DNA from: JBBRNH01 sp038230415
GTDB taxonomy: Bacteria > Bacteroidota > Bacteroidia > Cytophagales > Spirosomataceae
Length of the DNA stretch: 21,796 nucleotides
NCBI GenBank assembly: GCA_038230415.1
Contig: JBBRNH010000093.1
Span: 1 to 21,796 of the forward strand
Direction: 5' to 3'
In this document: positions 16,096 through 21,796 of the stretch, piece after piece
How the letters are laid out: every line of letters starts with the position of its first letter
Position numbering within the stretch: the first letter of the stretch is position 1
Made by a program: the position numbers and the translations under genes
The notes under the pieces: generated by a model
The model's input: only the letters and a program-made list of their open reading frames with translations
Database searches by the model: none
Told to the model about the DNA's origin: nothing

Positions 16096-16123
16096 TGACT
16101 ATCAACTAATTGACTATCAACTA
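16096..16123. repeat. 15-bp-period direct repeat ahead of DUF4198 gene 1
   Basis: TGACTATCAACTA occurs at 16096-16108 and again at 16111-16123, in the short gap between receptor 1 and the DUF4198 gene. Its role is unknown. A similar short direct repeat, ACTGACCACT, occurs twice at 6689-6698 and 6703-6712 in another intercistronic gap. Confidence 0.8.
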
Positions 16124-16128
16124 TTGCT

Positions 16129-16845
16129 ATGAAATTCACTGATAAACGTATCGTTTCGCTCATTAGCCTGCTAACCGTCGGGATTGCCGTTCAACTTCTG
16201 GCCCACGATGCCTGGGTAGAGCCGGGAACAGGGCCGGTATTCCGGGTGCTATACGGCCACAAAGCACCGGAACCCTACAAATTCGCCAAGGTGACGTTGG
16301 TGAATCCCCTCGATGCGGAGCAGCATCCGCTCAAATTCAGCCGAACCGAAACGTCCGATGGCCTGACGATCAAAACGACGGGTGGTCGCCCGGTGCTGTT
16401 TACGGTCGAGTTCGATAACGGATACTGGGTCACGGTTGATAATAAGCGTCGCAATGTCCGGCAATCGCAACTGCCCGCCGGTACAAAAAGCACCGACCCG
16501 TCGCGTCCGCTCAAATTCTCGAAAACTATGCTGACCTGGCAACCCTGGATGGCCCGCCCGTTGGGGCAGCGCATCGAGTTTGTACCGCAGGGACTAACCG
16601 CGATGCCCAAAGCGGGGTCGGGTCTGCGATTGCAGTTGCTGCTCAATGGCAAGCCGTTGGGCGGGCAGATGGTGGAGAACAACAGCAACGAGCAAGGCCC
16701 CAAAACCGATACCAACGGCTACGTGACGGTAACGGTGCTGAAAGGCATGAACCGCTTTGCTACCGACCATGACATCACCCAACCCAACGATGCCGATGGC
16801 AGGCGGTTGGGGCTGACGGCGGCCTTGGTGTTCGTAGCCCAATAG
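16129..16845 (+). CDS. DUF4198-like exported protein 1
   Basis: 238 residues. Signal peptide 1-25, with cleavage likely after LLA, so the mature chain would begin HDAWVEP. The opening AH(D/E)xW(V/L)xP and a following GH or GE motif (here YGHKAP, His44) are typical of DUF4198 (COG5266). This family of periplasmic beta-rich proteins includes the NikK-type nickel-uptake partner. A late block, PKTDTNGYVTVTVLKGMNRF, looks like the second Ig-like half. It lies between TonB receptor 1 and the His/Met lipoprotein, consistent with periplasmic metal binding after receptor uptake. Family membership is fairly clear; metal identity is inferred only. Confidence 0.8.
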   Translation: MKFTDKRIVSLISLLTVGIAVQLLAHDAWVEPGTGPVFRVLYGHKAPEPYKFAKVTLVNPLDAEQHPLKFSRTETSDGLTIKTTGGRPVLFTVEFDNGYWVTVDNKRRNVRQSQLPAGTKSTDPSRPLKFSKTMLTWQPWMARPLGQRIEFVPQGLTAMPKAGSGLRLQLLLNGKPLGGQMVENNSNEQGPKTDTNGYVTVTVLKGMNRFATDHDITQPNDADGRRLGLTAALVFVAQ

Positions 16846-16899
16846 CCAGACAGTTTATCAGTACGTTTGTTCAGTTCATTTTTAAACTCTTGCAAATCA

Positions 16900-17397
16900 A
16901 TGCAACACAAAATCATTACCCTTACAATCGCGGCCCTGCTGTCGGGCGGACTGCTGTTCACGGCCTGTCAGTCGAAAACGGGCGACGCGGCAAACAGCCA
17001 GAAAGACGACGCTGACCACGCCAAGCTGGAAGCCAACCACGAAAAAATCAAGGCTTCGCACGCCCGGATGATGATGGCCGATTCGATGATGATGGCCGAA
17101 CACGCCACCATGCCCGAAAGCTCGGCGGCCCACGAATCGCTCGAAGCCGAACACAAAAAGATGATGGCCGAACACAAATCCCTCGTGGATGAGTATGCCC
17201 AGATGGTCAAAAAGGACGACGAGATCGAGGCTAACCACGCCAAAGGCACGGTGTCGGAGGAGCAGATGGCAAAAGACCACGCCCAGATGGAAGCCGACGA
17301 TGAGCGCATCATGGCCGAAGACGACCGGATGATGAAGGAGCAGGACCGGATGAAGACCGAACACGAAAAAATGATGTCGGCCAAGAAAAAAAGCTGA
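16900..17397 (+). CDS. His/Met-rich heptad-repeat lipoprotein
   Basis: 165 residues from the ATG at 16900; a TTG at 16867 upstream is not needed. Lipobox FTAC puts the acylated Cys at 23. The mature protein is almost entirely helical in character. All ten mature histidines (40, 47, 54, 68, 78, 85, 92, 113, 127, 155) fall on one heptad position, in two registers split at Pro72. The intervening heptads carry Asp, Glu, Tyr or Gln at that position. Three residues later the position is Leu, Ile or Met in nearly every repeat. There are 18 mature Met, including MMM at 57-59 and 63-65. This suggests a coiled coil or helical hairpin with a stripe of metal ligands, suited to Cu(I), Ni(II) or Zn(II). 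No named family recognised. It lies between the two DUF4198 genes. Confidence 0.82.
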   Translation: MQHKIITLTIAALLSGGLLFTACQSKTGDAANSQKDDADHAKLEANHEKIKASHARMMMADSMMMAEHATMPESSAAHESLEAEHKKMMAEHKSLVDEYAQMVKKDDEIEANHAKGTVSEEQMAKDHAQMEADDERIMAEDDRMMKEQDRMKTEHEKMMSAKKKS

Positions 17398-17401
17398 ACC
17401 G

Positions 17402-17448
17402 ATTGCCTACCGCCAACCTGTCTTAGGAGTGGGTTGGCGGTGGGCAAT
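17402..17448 (+). promoter_or_regulatory. 17-bp intercistronic stem-loop
   Basis: Left arm 17402-17418 pairs with right arm 17432-17448 over 17 positions, one of them a U-G pair in RNA, around a 13-nt loop. It starts four bases after the lipoprotein stop and ends 18 bp before the ATG of DUF4198 gene 2. No U-tract follows, so it is not a standard terminator. Transcript-end protection, partial termination or masking of the next start are possible. Confidence 0.7.
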
Positions 17449-17466
17449 GAATACAACTACCCGCTA

Positions 17467-18297
17467 ATGAAAAAAATATACCTGACTGCCAGTCTCGTAC
17501 TTGGCCTGACGTTGCTGGCTGTGGCGCACGAGTTTTGGCTGCAACCCCAGCGGTTTTTTGCCGCCGTGAACGACGTTGTGCCCATCGAAATTATGGTGGG
17601 CGAAGCATTCATGGGCAACCGCTCGGAGGGCAAGAAAAACCGGATTATCCAGTACGTGCATATCGCCAACGGCACCAAAGAAGAACTCGCCCCCGGCATC
17701 GCCAATGACCATTACGGCGTGGCGGCTGTGAAACTGACAAGCCCCGGCACCCACCTGATTGCGTTTGCCAACACGCCCAAGTTACTCGAACTCGCTCCCG
17801 ACCGATTTTTGGCTTATCTCAAAGAAGACGGGTTGGATAACGTGATTACAGCCCGCAAACAGCAGGGTAACGACCAGAAAGGTAGTCGCGAATTATACCG
17901 GCGGTGCGTGAAAACGCTGATTCAGGTGGGCGACAAACCCGACGATACGTTTGCTACGAACACCGGAATGTCTCTGGAAATCATGCCATCGCAAAACCCA
18001 TACACGCTGAAGCCGGGACAACCGGCTGATTTTCAGGTGTTATTTGAGCAGAAACCGTTGCCGATGGCATTGGTGCGCTACTGGAACCGCGATGCAGGTA
18101 ACAAACTCCACGAAGAACGCCAACGGGCCGACGCGCAGGGCCGGGTACGGTTTAAACTCCTGGCGGGCCGCAACATGGTCAGCCTGGTACAGATGGTTCC
18201 GTACACCAGCGCAGCGCAAACCGGAACAACACAAGGCGATTTTCCGCAGGCCGACTGGATCAGCTACTGGGGGAGCCTGACGTTTGGCTGTAAATAG
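17467..18297 (+). CDS. DUF4198-like exported protein 2
   Basis: 276 residues from the ATG at 17467. An upstream GTG at 17434 lies in the stem-loop and would bury the signal peptide, so it was rejected. Signal peptide 1-20 with cleavage after AVA, so the mature protein should start HEFWLQPQRF. The VGEAFMGNR segment follows near 44-52, a typical DUF4198 opening. The second half holds YTLKPGQPADFQVLFEQKPL and DAQGRVRFKLLAGRNMVSLV, which fit an Ig-like fold. It differs from the first DUF4198 protein beyond the opening motif, so the two are old paralogues. Position just before TonB receptor 2 suggests it serves that receptor, perhaps as the periplasmic metal acceptor. Confidence 0.87.
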   Translation: MKKIYLTASLVLGLTLLAVAHEFWLQPQRFFAAVNDVVPIEIMVGEAFMGNRSEGKKNRIIQYVHIANGTKEELAPGIANDHYGVAAVKLTSPGTHLIAFANTPKLLELAPDRFLAYLKEDGLDNVITARKQQGNDQKGSRELYRRCVKTLIQVGDKPDDTFATNTGMSLEIMPSQNPYTLKPGQPADFQVLFEQKPLPMALVRYWNRDAGNKLHEERQRADAQGRVRFKLLAGRNMVSLVQMVPYTSAAQTGTTQGDFPQADWISYWGSLTFGCK

Positions 18298-18355
18298 TGC
18301 CGGGCCATTGCCCGGTAATCAAATCGAAATTAATCTACTTGACGTACATCAACCC

Positions 18356-20623
18356 ATGAAACAGTCACTACTTATCTTAGTCTTTACCCTGTTCAGTATC
18401 AGCGCGTTTGCCCACCTCGGTACCATTGCCGGTACGGTTTATGACCACACCAACCTGCCGCTGCGGGGCGTAACGGTGCAACTCACGGGCCTGAACCGGG
18501 CTACCACTACCAATGACCTCGGCCAGTACCGGTTTGCAAACCTCGTGGCCGCGCCCTACAAAATCGAACTCTCCTGCATGGGTTTTGCCCCGCAACTCGT
18601 GACCGCAACCGTGCAGGACGACAAAACCACCACCGCCAATATCACGTTAGCATCGGCCCCGGTCGAGTTGAGCGAGGTAACGGTATCGTCGGAACGGGCG
18701 CATGACCAACAGGTAATCAGCAGTTTAGACATCAAACTTCGGCCCATCATCAACTCACAGGAGATTTTGCGGATGGTGCCGGGGCTGTTTATCGGGCAGC
18801 ACGCGGGCGGGGGCAAGGCCGAGCAGATTTTTTTGCGCGGCTTCGACCTAGATCACGGAACCGACATCCGGCTCACGGTTGACGGGATGCCGGTCAACAT
18901 GGTGTCGCACGCGCACGGGCAGGGCTACGCCGATCTGCACTTCGTGATTCCTGAATTTGTGGCCGGTGTTGATTTCAAAAAAGGGCCATACAACGCCGAA
19001 AAAGGTAATCTTGCCACCGCCGGCTGGGTTGATTTCAGAACCAAAACCGCGCTTGACCGTAGTTTCGTGAAACTCGAAGGCGGGCAGTATAACACCTACC
19101 GCACCGTGGCCGGGCTTGATTTGCTGGGTAGTCGTGGCCGGGCCAAAAACCAGTCGGCATATTTGGGGGGCGAGTATTCGTACTCCGATTCGTATTTCGA
19201 GAGTCCCCAGCACTTCAAGCGGTTGAACCTCATCGGCAAATATCACGGCCACATCGGGGCCAACACAACCCTGACGCTGACGGGTTCGACGTTTTACAGC
19301 AAGTGGAATCACTCCGGCCAGATTCCTGACCGTGCCGTTGAATCGGGGCGGATTGGCTTTTTTGGTTCGATTGACCCCAACGAAGGGGGCGAAACCAGCC
19401 GCACCAATGCCAACGTGCAATTGGCAACCGTTACGCCCCGCAATCACCTGATTAAGAACCAGTTTTTTTACAGCAACTACGGGTTTGAGTTGTATTCAAA
19501 CTTCACGTTTTTCAAAGAAGACACGCTCAACGGCGACCAAATTCGGCAGAAAGAACGCCGGAATCTGTTTGGCTACAACGGCAGTTACGCTACCGAAACC
19601 AGCATTGGCCGAACCCGCTTTACCACCACTGTTGGCGTGCAGTATCGGCAGGACATAACAGGGGCGGGCAAGACTCCAACCGAACTCTCGCACACCAAAA
19701 ACCGCACGGAGACGCTGGAACGCCTGAATTTTGGCGATATCAACGAACTCAACGCCGGGGCCTACGCCGATGAACTGATTCAACTCTCTGACCGATTCAC
19801 GGTAAATGCGGGTGTCCGGGTTGATTATTTCAGGAGCCAATACACTGACCGGCTCACGGCCACGCCCCAAACAAGCCGCGCTACGCAGGCCATCGTTTCG
19901 CCCAAACTGAACCTGTATTACACGGCTAATTCGCGGCTGCAACTGTACCTGAACACGGGCAAGGGTTTTCACTCGAACGATGCGCGGGTGGTGGTGCCGC
20001 GTGGCGGCAAACAGATTCTCCCGGCGGCATACGGCTCTGATTTGGGGGTAATCGTGAAACCGTTTCCGCGCTTGCTCATCAACGCGGCTGCCTGGTATCT
20101 GTGGCTGGCGCAGGAGTTTGTTTTTGTGGGAGACGAAAACGTGCTGGAACTGAGCGGACGTTCGCAACGGATGGGCGTAGATGTGTCGGTGCGCTATCAA
20201 CTCACCAAAACATTATACGCCGATCTAGATTTGAACACGGCCAACCCGCGCTCGGTGGGCGTTGAGGCAGGTCAGAATTACCTGCCGTTGGCTCCGCGCT
20301 TTACGTCGGTAGGAGGTTTGTCGCTTAAAACACCGTCGGGATTCAGCGGCTCGTTGCGGTATCGGTACATGGCCGACCGCCCCGCCAACGAAGACAACAG
20401 CATTGTGGCAAAAGGCTATTTTGTGAATGATTTACAGGCGAGTTATACCCGGCGTAACTACACGCTCGGCCTGAACGTGCAGAACCTGTTTGATGTGCGC
20501 TGGAAAGAAACGCAGTTTGCTACCGAAACCCGGCTCCGGGGCGAAGCTGAACCCGTGACCGAGATTTGTTTCACGCCCGGCACGCCGTTTTTTGCGCGGC
20601 TGAGTCTGATGGTGAGTTTTTGA
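18356..20623 (+). CDS. TonB-dependent receptor 2 with His-rich plug motif
   Basis: 755 residues from the ATG at 18356; a TTG at 18284 overlapping the previous gene was rejected. Signal peptide 1-19 (SAFA). A carboxypeptidase-like regulatory domain spans about 20-102 (GTIAGTVYDHTNLPLRGVTV opens it). A TonB-box-like VELSEVTVSS follows, then a plug with LRMVPGLFIGQHAGGGKAEQ and FLRGFDLDHGTDIRLTVDGM. The loop SHAHGQGYADLHF (184-196) offers three His. The barrel ends LMVSF. This His-rich plug loop marks a receptor subfamily that I associate with metal-related loci, and two DUF4198 genes lie upstream. Ligand not known; nickel, copper, cobalt or zinc are candidates. A degraded copy of this gene's 3' end lies at 21436-21515. 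Confidence 0.93.
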   Translation: MKQSLLILVFTLFSISAFAHLGTIAGTVYDHTNLPLRGVTVQLTGLNRATTTNDLGQYRFANLVAAPYKIELSCMGFAPQLVTATVQDDKTTTANITLASAPVELSEVTVSSERAHDQQVISSLDIKLRPIINSQEILRMVPGLFIGQHAGGGKAEQIFLRGFDLDHGTDIRLTVDGMPVNMVSHAHGQGYADLHFVIPEFVAGVDFKKGPYNAEKGNLATAGWVDFRTKTALDRSFVKLEGGQYNTYRTVAGLDLLGSRGRAKNQSAYLGGEYSYSDSYFESPQHFKRLNLIGKYHGHIGANTTLTLTGSTFYSKWNHSGQIPDRAVESGRIGFFGSIDPNEGGETSRTNANVQLATVTPRNHLIKNQFFYSNYGFELYSNFTFFKEDTLNGDQIRQKERRNLFGYNGSYATETSIGRTRFTTTVGVQYRQDITGAGKTPTELSHTKNRTETLERLNFGDINELNAGAYADELIQLSDRFTVNAGVRVDYFRSQYTDRLTATPQTSRATQAIVSPKLNLYYTANSRLQLYLNTGKGFHSNDARVVVPRGGKQILPAAYGSDLGVIVKPFPRLLINAAAWYLWLAQEFVFVGDENVLELSGRSQRMGVDVSVRYQLTKTLYADLDLNTANPRSVGVEAGQNYLPLAPRFTSVGGLSLKTPSGFSGSLRYRYMADRPANEDNSIVAKGYFVNDLQASYTRRNYTLGLNVQNLFDVRWKETQFATETRLRGEAEPVTEICFTPGTPFFARLSLMVSF

Positions 20624-20643
20624 GTACGGCAATGGCCGACTTA

Positions 20644-21381
20644 CTACGGCTTCACACAGGAAAGCCCAATCACGGGCTGATGAGTCAAAATCGGTGTCCA
20701 ATACGCTTCGTCATCTGTATCCATTCCTTCGGGCGAGACCAACAGAGAATGCCACTGCACCGCCGACAGACCGGCTTCCTGTAAGGCCGTTTCGTGAGTG
20801 GCTCTTGCCAGGTGATAATTGGTGACAGCGATGTGAGACTCGTCGGACTGATAAAAACGGTATGTAATCTCGGCTCCTTCGGCGTTGCTGGCATTTTCGC
20901 GCGTGAACCCATACGGGAACATCGCGTCAATGGCGGCTGTGTAATCGGGGTTGCTGTTGATCGTGACGAACCGACCACCGGGTTTTAAGTGCTTAGCAAT
21001 AACGGTACCCATCTGAGCGAGTTCGTCGGCATTCCGGGCGTAGTTGAGCAGGTAAGTCGCCGAAATAAGATCGAATTGTTGGTTAAGGTTCAGTGATAGC
21101 GCGTCCTGACAATGATACACCAGTCCTAATGGGTTTTCAGCTTCGGCTTCCTCCGCCAGCCGGATCATTCCGTCAGAAATATCCACGCCAACTACCCTGG
21201 CAGCTCCTCGTAGTTTCAGTTGCCGGGTGTAGAACCCTTCTCCGCAGGCCAGGTCAAGAACGTGTAGGTTCTCCAGATTTCCGACCAAGTTGAAAAACGT
21301 GTAGGCTTCTGCATTCTTTCGCCAGGGCAGCATTTTTGAGGCCTGGTACTCTCTGGCAATGGCATTGTAGTTGGTTGGCAT
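20644..21381 (-). CDS. Class I SAM-dependent methyltransferase
   Basis: 245 residues. The SAM-binding fold is clear: motif I VLDLACGEGF (41-50), acidic residue after strand 2 in VVGVDIS (Asp67), CQDAL near 91-95, FDLISATYLLNY (103-114), and LKPGGRFVTI as the post-I motif III. The N-terminus (NYNAIAREYQ) and the overall layout resemble UbiE/Methyltransf_11-type enzymes acting on small molecules; the substrate cannot be told. It is convergent with TonB receptor 2, leaving only 20 bp between the stops, and has its own orientation among neighbours. It is flanked on both sides by receptor-2-like 3' ends. Confidence 0.92.
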   Translation of the reverse strand: MPTNYNAIAREYQASKMLPWRKNAEAYTFFNLVGNLENLHVLDLACGEGFYTRQLKLRGAARVVGVDISDGMIRLAEEAEAENPLGLVYHCQDALSLNLNQQFDLISATYLLNYARNADELAQMGTVIAKHLKPGGRFVTINSNPDYTAAIDAMFPYGFTRENASNAEGAEITYRFYQSDESHIAVTNYHLARATHETALQEAGLSAVQWHSLLVSPEGMDTDDEAYWTPILTHQPVIGLSCVKP

Positions 21382-21435
21382 CTGTTTGAGGGGTTCGGTA
21401 AGAACTATAAAAAAAGGCGGTTAGGCGGCATATTC

Positions 21436-21515
21436 CAAATCAACCCTGTTGTTGAAATTTGTTTCACGCCCGCACGCCGTTTTTTGGGCGGCTGAGTTTG
21501 ATGGTAAGTTTTTAG
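21436..21515 (+). pseudogene. Relic of the 3' end of a second TonB receptor gene
   Basis: In frame it reads NPVVEICFTP, then after a one-base deletion TPFFGRLSLMVSF and a TAG stop. The intact receptor 2 ends EPVTEICFTPGTPFFARLSLMVSF with TGA. The DNA from GAAATTTGTTTCACGCCCG onward is nearly identical to 20560-20620, with about four substitutions plus the deletion. Three of the four substitutions are synonymous, so this looks like the remnant of a paralogue that diverged under selection before being lost. Nothing upstream of about 21436 matches. Confidence 0.8.
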
Positions 21516-21547
21516 TGTATTTCCGGCAAGATTGCCGGAAATACACT
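21514..21547. repeat. 34-bp near-perfect palindrome before the MFS gene end
   Basis: AGTGTATTTCCGGCAA (21514-21529) and its exact reverse complement (21532-21547) are separated by only two bases. It overlaps the stop of the receptor relic and the TGA stop of the MFS gene on the minus strand. There is no U-tract, but it is a strong bidirectional hairpin that may end or protect the MFS transcript. Confidence 0.88.
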
Positions 21548-21796
21548 CACCCATTCCACTTTTTCTCAATATCTTCCAGTGTCATGCCCTTCGTCTCGAA
21601 CACTACGTACCGGGCAAAAAACAGCCCGCCGAACATCACCGAGGCATAAATCATGAAAATGCCGCCGTTGTTACCCAGCGCGGTTGCGGCCATGAGCGGG
21701 AAGGAAAAACTCACGCAGAAGTCAAAAATCCAGTGGTACAAACTGCCCATACTCGTGGCAAAACCCCGGATTCGCATCGGGTACACCTCCGAAATC
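21547..21796 (-). CDS. Sugar-porter-type MFS transporter, C-terminal part
   Basis: Partial gene running off the right edge. The frame stays open beyond the GTG at 21786 (upstream codons read ISE), so that GTG is not a start. The visible 82 or so residues begin ISEVYPMRIRGFATSMGS, matching the conserved E-x-(Y/F)-P-x-R-x-R-G motif of the sugar porter family. Two or so transmembrane segments follow (about FDFCVSFSFPLMAATAL and GGIFMIYASVMFGGLFFARY), then the PETKG-like FETKGMTLEDIEKKW tail. It is an inner-membrane carrier, probably proton-coupled sugar uptake. Substrate unknown. Confidence 0.9.
   Translation of the reverse strand, partial: ISEVYPMRIRGFATSMGSLYHWIFDFCVSFSFPLMAATALGNNGGIFMIYASVMFGGLFFARYVVFETKGMTLEDIEKKWNG

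Noticed and set aside
20644..21515. Methyltransferase as a mobile cassette with target duplications
   Set aside because: The flanking receptor-like ends differ by several mostly silent changes and a deletion, so they are diverged paralogous sequence rather than fresh duplications; no transposase is present.
21514..21547. AGTGTA and TACACT ends of the palindrome as a second YtrA-type operator
   Set aside because: Spacing is 22 bp rather than 12-13, and it lies at gene ends, not at a promoter; the match is probably coincidence.

Overview
The window looks like a chromosomal segment of a Bacteroidota bacterium, most likely of the Cytophagales (Spirosoma-like). Four things point there. Rho carries a long disordered insert behind its N-terminal domain. 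One secreted protein ends in a type IX secretion (T9SS) sorting domain. There are two TonB-dependent receptors, one with a carboxypeptidase-like N-terminal domain. Two promoters fit the Bacteroidota TTG / 20 bp / TAnnTTTG pattern. No tRNA, rRNA, CRISPR array, phage gene or transposase was seen.

Layout. (1) 1-2562: the end of hemF faces rho across a 31-bp perfect inverted repeat that supplies both stop codons; rho has a strong promoter and a leader of about 230 nt. (2) 2956-4475: an atypical SDR/NmrA-like oxidoreductase gene, convergent and overlapping with a small membrane-protein gene. (3) 4526-7489: a compact operon of ABC ATPase, permease, YtrA-type GntR repressor and an unknown exported protein. 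It has a promoter, an AGTGTA-N12-TACACT operator on the start site, and an intrinsic terminator. (4) 7749-13284: two tandem DUF4331 secreted proteins, only the second with a T9SS tail, and a TPR lipoprotein. A palindromic intergenic repeat related to the one beside rho lies between them. (5) 13285-20623: three hairpins spaced exactly 48 bp apart, then six co-oriented genes: a small exported HHH protein, TonB receptor 1, DUF4198 protein 1, a His/Met heptad-repeat lipoprotein, DUF4198 protein 2, and TonB receptor 2. (6) 20644-21796: a SAM methyltransferase, a broken 3' end of another TonB receptor, a near-perfect 34-bp palindrome, and the end of a sugar-porter MFS gene.

The most interesting part is region 5. 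It reads as a metal acquisition or handling locus: two outer-membrane receptors (one with a His-rich plug loop), two exported DUF4198 proteins that should each begin with histidine after signal cleavage, and a lipoprotein whose ten mature histidines all fall on heptad positions next to Met clusters. Copper or nickel is the likeliest substrate. The metal and the cooperation of the genes are inferred from composition and gene order, not shown.
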